Below, in pieces: positions 43,997-52,317 of a stretch of DNA of 64,000 nucleotides (position 1 is the stretch's first letter; every line of letters begins with the position of its first letter). The stretch is from Pseudochrobactrum saccharolyticum (lineage in GTDB: Bacteria; Pseudomonadota; Alphaproteobacteria; Rhizobiales; Rhizobiaceae), in NCBI RefSeq assembly GCF_008801715.1, contig NZ_VZPG01000002.1:434001-498000 (forward strand). Direction: 5' to 3'. The notes beneath the pieces were generated by a model. The model had not been told where the DNA came from, searched no databases, and saw nothing but the letters and a program-made list of their open reading frames with translations. Both the position numbers and the translations under genes were made by a program.

Positions 43997-44981
43997 TCCG
44001 GCGATAATGGCTCGGCGGCACCGCATTATATTTCGACCAGACACGGCGCAGATGGCGGGCTGAGGTAAAGCCGGTTTTCTCGGCGATATTCTCCATATCC
44101 AGCGGCGAATTGGTCAGAATATCTTTGGCCAGTGTTACGCGGATCAGATTGACATATTCCGTCACCGTCAGCCCCGTATGCTCCTGAAACAGACGCGACA
44201 GATTGCGAACACTCATAAAACCGGTATCAGCCAGCTCTGCCAGAGACCAGCACCGCGCCGGATCAGCAATAATCGCATCCTGAATGCGATGAATTGCCGG
44301 ATGAATATGATTACGCCCGCTCAGCCACGGCGAGAATTGCGGCTCGCCACCAGTACGCCTGATATAGACAACCATGTAACGGGCAATATTCAGAGCTACG
44401 ACCGGCGATGTCAGCTTTGCCACCAGATGCAGCATAAGGTCAGTTCCGGTGGAGATACCTGCACTCGAATAACGTGAGCCATCTTGCACATAAAGCCGGT
44501 TATCCAGCACACGCGCCGCCGGAGCAATTTCACGCAATTCATCAACAGACAGCGCATGAGTAGTGCAGGCATAACCATCGAACAAACCGGCACGTGCAGC
44601 GATCAGAGCACCGGAGCAGATCGTTACCAGATGCATTGATGGCCGGAAGATTGTTTTCAGCCATGCTGCCAATTGCCGGTATTCCGGCTCAGGATCATTT
44701 GCCTCTGCCGGTGCTGTTATGGTGCCGCAGACAAGAATATAGGCATCATCCGGCAGCTGTGCTGGCAATGGCTCAAGCCCTGCAACAGCCAGCCCGATTG
44801 AACTCACCTGCTCCGTTCGCGTTGAGACAAAATGATAATCGAACAGAATGTCCTGCTGCTCCGCATTGGCACGGCGCAGCACTTCTACCGGCCCCGCCAC
44901 ATCCAGCAGCAGGATATGCGGCGGCACAACAACATAGACAGGTATAATCTTTGGGGTCGTCGTGCCGCTTGGCTTATTCAC
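43980..44981 (-). CDS. GlxA-type transcriptional regulator (DJ-1/PfpI plus AraC HTH)
   Basis: A 333-residue regulator. The N-terminal class I amidotransferase-like domain (residues about 12-185) has the nucleophile elbow TICSGALIAARAG. The C-terminal AraC domain (about 230-333) has two helix-turn-helices, the second ending in the family signature ENIAEKTGFTSARHLRRVWSKY. It begins 12 nt after the isochorismatase stop, so the two are co-transcribed, and it probably controls that unit. Confidence 0.92.
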   Translation of the reverse strand: MNKPSGTTTPKIIPVYVVVPPHILLLDVAGPVEVLRRANAEQQDILFDYHFVSTRTEQVSSIGLAVAGLEPLPAQLPDDAYILVCGTITAPAEANDPEPEYRQLAAWLKTIFRPSMHLVTICSGALIAARAGLFDGYACTTHALSVDELREIAPAARVLDNRLYVQDGSRYSSAGISTGTDLMLHLVAKLTSPVVALNIARYMVVYIRRTGGEPQFSPWLSGRNHIHPAIHRIQDAIIADPARCWSLAELADTGFMSVRNLSRLFQEHTGLTVTEYVNLIRVTLAKDILTNSPLDMENIAEKTGFTSARHLRRVWSKYNAVPPSHYRRITGQV

Positions 44982-44993
44982 AATCCAATTTCC

Positions 44994-45548
44994 TTATACT
45001 GAAGCAGCCTGAAGTGCTTCTTCAACCGTAGCAATGCGTGCAAAACGCCCTGCCAGAACCAGCTCCGTGCGCATTTTGATATCCTCAACAGAGAAGACCT
45101 GTCCTGAAGGATGCTGCATCGGAAAAGTCAGTGTGGCTTCCGTTACATAATCAACCTGATAGCCCAGATCAGACGCATGACGCGTTGTCGTTTCACAGCA
45201 CTGTTCGGTTCTGATGCCGCAGATAATCAGCTTGCGAATACCGCGCTCCGTCAGCCAGATATTCAGCCCGCTTTCCACCAGAGCAGAGTGGCGTTTCTTG
45301 TAAAACTGCACGGTTGGCTCAATCTCCACGCCTTCCAATGTGCGTACAAAACCGCTTTCCAGCTGAAACACATCATCATTATCCGTGTGCAAAATCTGCA
45401 CGACCGGAATCTTGCGCTTTGTAGCACCATCAATCAGCGTCTGCACATTCCGGATAAAAGGTCGGGCGATATCATCCTGCCATACGGCACGCTGGCGAAA
45501 AGATTCCTGAACATCAATAACGATCAGAGCAGTATCATTGGCGGACAT
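44994..45548 (-). CDS. Isochorismatase-family cysteine hydrolase
   Basis: A 184-residue protein with the triad of the family: Asp at residue 12 (LIVIDVQESF), Lys in FYKKRHSALVES, and Cys in CGIRTEQCCETT, plus the conserved cis-peptide region of ICGIRT. Members hydrolyse isochorismate, nicotinamide, N-carbamoyl compounds or similar amides. The family is sure, the substrate is not. Upstream gene of the GlxA-type regulator. Confidence 0.9.
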   Translation of the reverse strand: MSANDTALIVIDVQESFRQRAVWQDDIARPFIRNVQTLIDGATKRKIPVVQILHTDNDDVFQLESGFVRTLEGVEIEPTVQFYKKRHSALVESGLNIWLTERGIRKLIICGIRTEQCCETTTRHASDLGYQVDYVTEATLTFPMQHPSGQVFSVEDIKMRTELVLAGRFARIATVEEALQAASV

Positions 45549-45661
45549 TTTAGGTAACTCCTGTAAAGTGGTATAACAGAAATTACCGCGCTAAAACATA
45601 ATGAAAAAGTCAGTATCAGGACAATGACCGGACATATCCGGCCATTATTATCATGAAATTT

Positions 45662-46159
45662 TCAAGCCGGAATATGATAAATAATCAACGTGAACTTGGG
45701 ATCTTGTTCCGTTGTCACAGCTTTACCGCCAAGGCTTTCTACAAGCTTGCGGCTCGGTATATTTTCTTCTGCTACCGGATAAATAAAATAGTCTGGTGAA
45801 TAATCCCCTCGCGCCCAATTCATGACAGAAACTATGCCTTCAGGCCCGAACCCTTGCCTGTGCAGTTCCTCACGCACCCAAAGACCTAAACGTGGCGTTG
45901 GTGTTTTAAAACTATGTATACCGAATAGACCAATAAAAGAATGATCCATTTTTTTCCGCGCGATGAAAATGCAATTGCTTTCTTCAGCAAATTGCATCGG
46001 CCATTTACGCCAAATTTTTTCAAAATCTTCAGCCCGCTCAGGCGGCTCCCAGCGCATATAACGTGCTAAATTCGCTGTCATACACGGCCAGATTTCATCC
46101 GCATCTTCTGCCCTGAATGGACGCAAGATCATACGCGTTGTTTCAATTTCTGGTATCAT
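45662..46159 (-). CDS. RimJ/RimL-type GNAT acetyltransferase (first of a tandem pair)
   Basis: A 165-residue GNAT with IETTRMILRPFRAEDA (typical RimJ/RimL start), VREELHRQGFGPEGI (acetyl-CoA loop) and EENIPSRKLVESLGG. It closely parallels the next gene on the strand (46265-46765) over its whole length, with the same YPVAEEN and YHIPA end. It is therefore a tandem duplicate, diverged. Substrate unknown. Confidence 0.87.
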   Translation of the reverse strand: MIPEIETTRMILRPFRAEDADEIWPCMTANLARYMRWEPPERAEDFEKIWRKWPMQFAEESNCIFIARKKMDHSFIGLFGIHSFKTPTPRLGLWVREELHRQGFGPEGIVSVMNWARGDYSPDYFIYPVAEENIPSRKLVESLGGKAVTTEQDPKFTLIIYHIPA

Positions 46160-46210
46160 CGAGTTTCCTTATAAAGAAAACCCGATGATATGACTTCAGC
46201 ATTACGTGGC

Positions 46211-46238
46211 AATTACAAGAAATTACAAGAAATTACAC
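46211..46238 (+). repeat. Short tandem repeat between paralogous GNAT genes
   Basis: Two exact copies and one partial copy of AATTACAAGA (46211, 46221, 46231) in the 105-nt gap. Confidence 0.8.
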
Positions 46239-46264
46239 GTTACCGCCTATACTCCGCGTATGTT

Positions 46265-46765
46265 TCAAGCCGGAATGTGATAAGTCACAGCCATATATTT
46301 CGGCTTCTGCTCCGAGGAGACAAGCTTGCCGCCCAGAGTTTCGGCAATCTTGCGGCTAGCCCGATTTTCTTCGGCTACCGGATAGACGAAATAGTCTGCC
46401 TGTAACGCTTCCTTTGCCCAGTCGAACACAGCAGTGACCGCCTCTTTTCCGAAGCCCTGCCCGTGCACATCCTCACACATCCAAACGCCGAATTCCGGTG
46501 TGGTCGTTGTTGCCCGATGCACCCCGACAATACCAATATAACGCCCGTTTTGGATATCTCTGGCAACGAAGTGGTAATCCGTCCCCTTCAGAAAACGCTC
46601 CTCCCAAAGAGGTTTGTTCTCCAAAAACTCTTCATAGGATGCAGGCGGCTCCCACGCCATAAAACGGGTCAGCGTCGGTGTGATATGGCTGTACATTTCA
46701 GCAGCATCCTGCGGTGTATATATCCGCAGTTTCAGACGCTGCGTTGTCAGTTCAGGTCTTGTCAT
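46265..46765 (-). CDS. RimJ/RimL-type GNAT acetyltransferase (second of the pair)
   Basis: A 166-residue GNAT: LTTQRLKLRIYTPQDA start, acetyl-CoA loop MCEDVHGQGFGKEAV, and EENRASRKIAETLGG. Clear paralogue of 45662-46159. It is separated from it by about 105 nt with a short tandem repeat, and each may have its own promoter. Upstream on the same strand lies ialB, behind a terminator. Confidence 0.88.
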   Translation of the reverse strand: MTRPELTTQRLKLRIYTPQDAAEMYSHITPTLTRFMAWEPPASYEEFLENKPLWEERFLKGTDYHFVARDIQNGRYIGIVGVHRATTTTPEFGVWMCEDVHGQGFGKEAVTAVFDWAKEALQADYFVYPVAEENRASRKIAETLGGKLVSSEQKPKYMAVTYHIPA

Positions 46766-46775
46766 TTTTCCTCCA

Positions 46776-46804
46776 ATAAAAAAGGGCGCCAGAGGCGCCC
46801 TTTA
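46776..46804 (-). terminator. Terminator after ialB
   Basis: Minus-strand AAAGGGCGCC-TCT-GGCGCCCTTT followed by a T-run; 25 nt beyond the ialB stop. Confidence 0.92.
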
Positions 46805-46828
46805 AAATCTGTTTCCGGATGTTCCAGA

Positions 46829-47446
46829 TCAGTTACCGGCTTTCGCCTTTTCCTGTTCTGCTTTCATCTTGGCTTCAAATTCTTTCTGGCGCTTCTGAAC
46901 TGCGTCCTGAAGTTCTTTCTGGCGCTGTTCAAGTTCGTTCTGCTGCAGACCTTTGCCATTCAGAGCATCGGAGAAACCGGTGAGCTGAACAGTGATCGGA
47001 TTTGGCTTATTCTGGAAGTTTACGGATGTAAGGGTCAGTTTGCCGCCTTTTTTCAGCGCATTGACCATTTCATCTGTCAGCGGAGCTTCTGCAATGCAGC
47101 GATCCGGGAAGCAGATACCGTATTCAACCTTAGTGGTTTTGTTCGCATCAATCTGCATGCCGATACCCGCAGGGATCAGACGACCGGTCGGAACGGAAAC
47201 CTGAAAAATCTTACGATTAATCTTGCCTTTGATTTCGATCAGGTTGATCGCGGTCAGCAGCTGACCGGAATCTGCAGTCACGATATTCTGTGTATTGCAA
47301 ATATCATTATCTTCCTGCTTCGAGCAGACCTTGAACCATCCCTGCGGCGGCAGCTGTTGAGCTGTGGCCGGAAGGGTCGCGGTTGCAAGCAGGGCAACGG
47401 CGCCGGCAATTGCGGATGCGGCAGCGAATGTCTTCGTGCTGGTCAT
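46829..47446 (-). CDS. Invasion-associated locus B (IalB) family protein
   Basis: A 205-residue exported protein. Signal peptide at residues 1-30 (AIAGAVALLATATLPATA, cut before QQLPPQG). Family features are the early WFKVCSKQEDNDICNTQ with paired Cys, and CFPDRCIAEAPL with the second Cys pair. The last 40 residues are a Gln/Glu/Lys-rich coiled coil (QKELQDAVQKRQKEFEAK), longer than in the basic family fold. IalB helps Bartonella enter erythrocytes, but homologues occur in non-pathogens. Start taken at ATG 47446 rather than TTG 47452; AGGA lies upstream. Confidence 0.9.
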   Translation of the reverse strand: MTSTKTFAAASAIAGAVALLATATLPATAQQLPPQGWFKVCSKQEDNDICNTQNIVTADSGQLLTAINLIEIKGKINRKIFQVSVPTGRLIPAGIGMQIDANKTTKVEYGICFPDRCIAEAPLTDEMVNALKKGGKLTLTSVNFQNKPNPITVQLTGFSDALNGKGLQQNELEQRQKELQDAVQKRQKEFEAKMKAEQEKAKAGN

Positions 47447-47967
47447 GATCAACAGGTTCCTTTCAACACTCTGATCTGAATTCTGGCTATGCTGTTTCAG
47501 AGAAATAAACAGCCTGTATTTTTTACGGGAATTATCATCGAGACTGGCAAGACAACATTTTCCCCTTGCGGATCAGCAAGTGAACCGAATTTTCGCAACC
47601 ATGACTGCGGATAAAATACGGCAACAGCGTGACCCTGCGTTATTTGCGGTGTTACACTGACTGTAACGTATTATCCAGTGCCGTTTTATTAACCATAGTT
47701 TTTTAACGTCGATTTGCGCTATAAAAACAACGCATTTCCCGCCTGACTTATCAGAAAACGAAAACCGGCCGGTCAATATTTCATATTATAATTCTGTGGC
47801 TTGCTGCATATTCCCGCTAAAAAAGCGGTTTATACAGTGCATCTGATACGAATCAAATATGGTACCGGAACGGTATAATCCTCAAACATTCTCAAAATTA
47901 ATCAAAAACACGCAAAATTCTGACAAATCAGAGCATTCTTATAATTTTACCGGATAGTGATTGACCA
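47447..47967. promoter_or_regulatory. Long divergent region between ialB and the peptide-binding gene
   Basis: 521 bases without a credible gene. It contains a perfect inverted repeat GTTACA-CTGAC-TGTAAC at 47651-47667 and a palindrome TACCG-GAA-CGGTA directly before a -10-like TATAAT (about 47874). AT-rich towards the right end. Confidence 0.5.
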
Positions 47968-49884
47968 ATGACACAGCCGTTCCAGCCCTTCCCGCGCATC
48001 ATCAACAGGCGTCATCTGCTTGCCATGCTGGGAACTTCCGTTCTGGCAACCGCATTTGGCACAACCGGCCTGCCCTTTACTCATGGTACAGCACAGGCGC
48101 AGACTGTAGCTACCGCACAAGACAGCGTGCCATCCTACGCATTGTCCATGCATGGCGACATTGCGCTGCCAGCCGATTTCAAACATTTCCCTTATACCAA
48201 TCCGGCTGCACCTAAAGACGGCAATATCACTTATGGTGTGGTCGGTACCTTTGACAGTCTCAATCCGTTTGTTCTGCAAAGCATGCGTACCACGGCGCGT
48301 GGCATGTTCAATGATGCGGATTTCGGCAATCTGATGTTTGAAACACTGATGCAGCGTTCTGCCAATGAGCCTTTCACGCTTTACGGCCTGCTGGCAGAAC
48401 GTGTTGAAACGGATGATGCGCGCAGTTTTATTGAATTTACGCTGAACGAACAGGCAAAATGGTCGGACGGCAAGCCGGTGACACCGGAAGATGTGATATT
48501 CACCTATGAAATCCTGACGGAAAAAGGCCGCCCGCCCTATAATGCCCGTATGAACCGCATTGCCAAAATCGAGAAAACCGGTGAACGCGGCATCCGTTTT
48601 ACCTTTAATGACAAGGCTGACAGGGAATTCCCGTTACTGCTGGCCAGTACTATGCCGGTGCTGCCGAAACATGCCGTTGATCCGGAAACTTTCGGCAAAG
48701 CTTCGCTGAAGCCACCGATCGCCAGCGGCCCTTATATTGTTAAGGCAGTTAAACCTGGTGAGCGCATCACCTATCAACGCAATCCTGACTACTGGGCAAA
48801 AGACCTGCCAAGCCGCAGCGGCTTCAGCAATTTCGACACCATCACCATCGAATATTTCCGCAATGAAACCTCCTATTTCGAGGCTTTCAAGAAGGGAATC
48901 GTTGATGTTTATGTTGACGGTTCACCTAATCACTGGAGCAAAGCCTATGACTTTCCTGCGGTAAAACAGGGAAAAGTCATTAAGGACACTTTTGTCAAAG
49001 GCACACCGGCCAATATGCTCGGCTTTGTCTTCAATACGCGGCGCGAGAAATTTGCTGATGTTAAAGTGCGCCGCGCACTCTCCGAGCTCTTTGATTTTGA
49101 ATGGGCAAACCGCTCACTGTTCTCCGGTCAATATGACCGTATGGCGAGTTTCTGGCAGGGTTCGGAATTGTCATCCGTCGGTCGTCCGGCGAGCGAAGGT
49201 GAAAAGCAGTTACTCGCGCCCTATCAGGATAAAATTCTGCCGGAAACAATGGACGGCACATGGCGCCCGACCACAACCAATGGCAGCGGTCATGACCGTG
49301 CGCCTGCCAAAAAGGCCTATGATCTTCTGGAACAGGCAGGCTTTACTTTTGAAAACGGTGTAGCGCACACACCGGAAGGCACACGTCTGAGTTTCGAAAT
49401 CATGACCCGCTCGGTCGATGAGGAAAAGCTGGCATTGGCCTATAAGCGCAATCTGGCACGGCTTGGTATTGTTGCGGAAATCCGCAGTGCCGATGATGCA
49501 CAATATCAGCAGCGCTTGCAGAATTTCGATTATGATATGATTATCGGTGCGCTGACAGCCTCGCTCTCACCCGGCAATGAACAATGGATGCGCTGGGGTT
49601 CCGGCTCTCGTGATGCATCCGGCAGTTTCAACTATCCGGGTGCGCAGGATCCAGCTATTGATGCGATGATTGAAGCTATGCTTGCCGCAAAAGACCGCCC
49701 TGCTTTTACCGATGCAGTGCGCGCCTTTGACCGGTTACTGATTTCCGGCAGCTATTATCTGCCACTCTATTATTTGCCGAAACAGCAGGTTGCACGGTGG
49801 GAGCGGATAAAAATTCCACAAAAAACCTCGCTTTACGGCTATCAATTCCCTACATGGTGGACTGAAACCACCTCTGTGAACTAA
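47968..49884 (+). CDS. ABC-type peptide-binding protein, YejA-like (SBP family 5)
   Basis: A 638-residue periplasmic binding protein with a probable twin-arginine leader (INRRHLLAMLGTS, hydrophobic to about residue 45). The core has GDIALPADFKHFPYTNP, AKWSDGKPVTPEDVIFTYE and KVRRALSELFDFEWAN, the last typical of oligopeptide-binding proteins such as YejA, which in Rhizobiales takes up murein peptides. No permease or ATPase gene is adjacent, so it must pair with a transporter encoded elsewhere. Followed by the DsbA/FrnE gene 31 nt on. Confidence 0.9.
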   Translation: MTQPFQPFPRIINRRHLLAMLGTSVLATAFGTTGLPFTHGTAQAQTVATAQDSVPSYALSMHGDIALPADFKHFPYTNPAAPKDGNITYGVVGTFDSLNPFVLQSMRTTARGMFNDADFGNLMFETLMQRSANEPFTLYGLLAERVETDDARSFIEFTLNEQAKWSDGKPVTPEDVIFTYEILTEKGRPPYNARMNRIAKIEKTGERGIRFTFNDKADREFPLLLASTMPVLPKHAVDPETFGKASLKPPIASGPYIVKAVKPGERITYQRNPDYWAKDLPSRSGFSNFDTITIEYFRNETSYFEAFKKGIVDVYVDGSPNHWSKAYDFPAVKQGKVIKDTFVKGTPANMLGFVFNTRREKFADVKVRRALSELFDFEWANRSLFSGQYDRMASFWQGSELSSVGRPASEGEKQLLAPYQDKILPETMDGTWRPTTTNGSGHDRAPAKKAYDLLEQAGFTFENGVAHTPEGTRLSFEIMTRSVDEEKLALAYKRNLARLGIVAEIRSADDAQYQQRLQNFDYDMIIGALTASLSPGNEQWMRWGSGSRDASGSFNYPGAQDPAIDAMIEAMLAAKDRPAFTDAVRAFDRLLISGSYYLPLYYLPKQQVARWERIKIPQKTSLYGYQFPTWWTETTSVN

Positions 49885-49915
49885 TAATAACTGGCAAATG
49901 ATGACAGGTAATTTC

Positions 49916-50590
49916 ATGACTAATAAACAAATCACAATCGATGTTATTTCCGATGTCGTCTGTCCGTGGTGCTTTCTCGGCCGTCAGCGCCTGAAAGCCG
50001 CCCTTGAAATGTTGCCGGAACTGAATGTTGAAGTGCGCTGGCGTCCGTTTCAGCTCGACCCGACACTTCCTGCTGAAGGCAAAGAGCGCAAACGCTATCT
50101 GGTTGAAAAGCTCGGCTCCCAGAGCCGCGTAAATGAAGTGCATGACCAGCTGATCGCCATCGGCAAAGAAGAAGACATCGAGTTCGACTTTGATGCGATT
50201 GAAGTCGCACCAAATACTCTGGATGCCCATCGCCTGATCCGCTGGGCGGGTGAAGTCAGCGCGGAAGTACAGGATCGCGTTGTCGGCGAATTGTTCTCAC
50301 TCTATTTTGAACAGGGCGAAAATATCGGCAGCCATGAAATCCTGATCGAAGCCGCAGAAGATGCCGGTATGGAATATACCATTATCGAAACCCTGCTTGA
50401 AGGTGACACGGACAGCGACAATGTTCGTGCGGAAATCGCCGTTGCCGGACAGATGGGCGTGACCGGTGTGCCATGCTTCATTCTCGATCAGAAATATGCG
50501 GTCATGGGTGCACAGAGCGCCGAGGCCATGGCTGATGCTATCCGTCAGATTGCGGAAGGTTATGAGCCGGGTCTGAGCGAAGATCGCTGA
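49916..50590 (+). CDS. DsbA-family oxidoreductase, FrnE-like
   Basis: A 224-residue thioredoxin-fold protein with the redox motif CPWC near the N-terminus (DVVCPWCFLG) and the cis-Pro loop GVTGVPCFIL. No signal peptide, so it acts in the cytoplasm, as FrnE-type disulfide isomerases do. ATG 49916 is preferred as ACAGG sits 7 nt upstream; two ATGs six and five codons earlier are in frame. Close to the peptide-binding gene, but without an evident functional link. Confidence 0.9.
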   Translation: MTNKQITIDVISDVVCPWCFLGRQRLKAALEMLPELNVEVRWRPFQLDPTLPAEGKERKRYLVEKLGSQSRVNEVHDQLIAIGKEEDIEFDFDAIEVAPNTLDAHRLIRWAGEVSAEVQDRVVGELFSLYFEQGENIGSHEILIEAAEDAGMEYTIIETLLEGDTDSDNVRAEIAVAGQMGVTGVPCFILDQKYAVMGAQSAEAMADAIRQIAEGYEPGLSEDR

Positions 50591-50619
50591 TCTTTAAACC
50601 ACTGCAACAATATTATTCT

Positions 50620-50652
50620 AAGGCTCTTTGGTGCTCGCCAAGGAGCCTTTTT
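50620..50652 (+). terminator. Rho-independent terminator after the DsbA/FrnE gene
   Basis: AAGGCTC-T-TTGG / CCAA-G-GAGCCTT stem with T5 tail. Confidence 0.92.
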
Positions 50653-50697
50653 CGTCTTTCCTTCCATTATAAAGCAGATCAGTCCACAAATGATGCA

Positions 50698-51486
50698 TTG
50701 AAACGCTCTGTATCAGAAAATTGGGAGGCCAATGCTGCGACATGGACGAAGCTTGTCCGCGCCGGTTATGATATTTACCGCGATGCGCTGCACACACCGG
50801 CTTTTCTGGAAATGCTGCCGGATATCAAAGGCTTGAACGGATTAGATGTCGGCTGCGGTGAAGGTGCCAATACGCGCGCTCTGGCACGCGCCGGTGCGAA
50901 AATGACCGGCATTGATATTGCGCCGACCTTTGTGCACCATGCTTCCGAATATGAAGAAAACGAGCCGCTTGGTATCCGTTATCTGACGGCGGATGCCCTG
51001 CACCTGTCATTCGATGATGCACAATTTGACTTCGCCAGCGCCTTCATGTCGATGATGGATATGCCGCAACAAGGCGATGTACTGAAAGAAATATTCCGCA
51101 TTCTTAAACCGCAGGGTTTCTTCCAGTTCACCATTCTGCATCCGTGTTTTGTGCCGCCATTTCGTAAGAATATTCGTGATGAGAATGGTAAAGTAACCGC
51201 GGTTCTGGTTGCAGATTATTTTGAGAATATTGACGGCAGTCTTGAGACATGGCTGTTTTCAAGCGTTCCGCAAACTGAGCGCGAGCAGCATAAACCGTTC
51301 AATATTCCGCGCTTCCACCGCACTTTAAGCGAATGGATCGGCATGATTAACGCTGCAGGTTTTATTCTCGAGGCCAGTGTTGAACCAATGGCCTCGAAAG
51401 AACTGGCTGCACAAGAAGAAGTCGTTGCCGATACGCGCGTTACGCCGATTGCATGGATTGTGCGCCTGCGCAAACCACAAAATTAG
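50698..51486 (+). CDS. Class I SAM-dependent methyltransferase
   Basis: A 262-residue protein with the SAM motif GLDVGCGEGANTRALA at about residues 48-63, followed by GIDIAP (motif II) and a catalytic-region FDFASAFMSMMDM. The N-terminal helix region ENWEANAATWTKLVRAG is common to small-molecule methyltransferases of the UbiE/ubiquinone type, but substrate is unclear. Start is TTG at 50698; no ATG fits the frame and no strong SD is visible, so the start is the weak point. Overlaps the convergent hydrolase by 4 nt. Confidence 0.8.
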   Translation: MKRSVSENWEANAATWTKLVRAGYDIYRDALHTPAFLEMLPDIKGLNGLDVGCGEGANTRALARAGAKMTGIDIAPTFVHHASEYEENEPLGIRYLTADALHLSFDDAQFDFASAFMSMMDMPQQGDVLKEIFRILKPQGFFQFTILHPCFVPPFRKNIRDENGKVTAVLVADYFENIDGSLETWLFSSVPQTEREQHKPFNIPRFHRTLSEWIGMINAAGFILEASVEPMASKELAAQEEVVADTRVTPIAWIVRLRKPQN

Positions 51487-52295
51487 CCGCGCAGGAAGCG
51501 TTCCAATATGCGGTTAAACAGCTGCGGCTTTTCCAGAAAAGCCGCATGGCCGACCTGTGGCAGCAGGAAAATCGTCTCTTCCCAGAGGTTTTTATAATTC
51601 AGCGATGCGATATGCGCATTATTGATGAAATGATCCTCAGCACCATTGAGGATAGCCAGCGGCACGGGGCAATTCTCAGCCATATGCTGCTGGTCGGCAA
51701 TATTCTCCGCCAGAATATTTTTGAACATTGTCTGGCGTGTCAGCCCGTCGGTTCTGCGCACGGCATCCACCATAAAAGCCGGTGTCGGTTTATCCGGATG
51801 CACCACATGACGCGCATAGGATTGTGCCTCCGCATCGTCCAGATCACGCTGACCACCATATTTCAGCGCTTCACTCGCCACAAAAGCCTGACCTACCGCA
51901 TCCGTATCTTTGGCAAATGGCGGCGTGCCGGTAATCATCAACCGGTTGACCGGTGCCTGCTGCGCAATCATTTCCAGACCGATATGCCCACCGAGCGACC
52001 AGCCGAACACCGCTGCCGATGATACATCCAGCGCCTTCAGCACATCGGCTGCGGCCTGCGCATAGCCATGCAATGTATAGGATTTTTGCGGATCAGCAGC
52101 ATCATTAGAAGCGCCATGTCCCGGCAAATCAAAAGCAATCAGCCGGAAATCATGCGCCAGAGAGGATTCAAACTGCTTGTGAAACACTTCCTTGCACGCA
52201 GAATTGCCGTGAATAAACAAAACCGGAGCGCCCTTGCCTGCGCTTGTCATGACCTCAAGACGGCCATGTCTGGTTTCAACCAGCTGTTTTTGCAT
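51483..52295 (-). CDS. Alpha/beta hydrolase
   Basis: A 270-residue soluble hydrolase of the alpha/beta fold. Oxyanion region FIHGNSACKEV, nucleophile elbow VFGWSLGGH (Ser at about 107), acid in the strand before NGAEDHFI, and the late His in VGHAAFLEKP. No signal peptide. Resembles 3-oxoadipate enol-lactonase-type enzymes but is not assignable. Downstream of mfd on the complementary arrangement: mfd ends 22 nt upstream of this gene's start, so both may belong to one minus-strand transcript. Confidence 0.88.
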   Translation of the reverse strand: MQKQLVETRHGRLEVMTSAGKGAPVLFIHGNSACKEVFHKQFESSLAHDFRLIAFDLPGHGASNDAADPQKSYTLHGYAQAAADVLKALDVSSAAVFGWSLGGHIGLEMIAQQAPVNRLMITGTPPFAKDTDAVGQAFVASEALKYGGQRDLDDAEAQSYARHVVHPDKPTPAFMVDAVRRTDGLTRQTMFKNILAENIADQQHMAENCPVPLAILNGAEDHFINNAHIASLNYKNLWEETIFLLPQVGHAAFLEKPQLFNRILERFLRG

Positions 52296-52317
52296 TTTAT
52301 TCCCCCCTGTTTTTTGC

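Noticed and set aside
46463-47479. A 338-codon open frame antisense to a GNAT gene and ialB
   Set aside because: It crosses two genes and a terminator on the other strand, and the translation is low-complexity and Phe/Cys-rich, as in antisense frames.
47682-47705. TTAACC ... TTAACG pair as a CtrA site
   Set aside because: The half sites are 10 bases apart rather than 7, so it does not fit the consensus.
47573-47776. A 67-codon frame on the minus strand upstream of ialB
   Set aside because: No SD, no family, and it spans the palindrome and promoter-like sequences.
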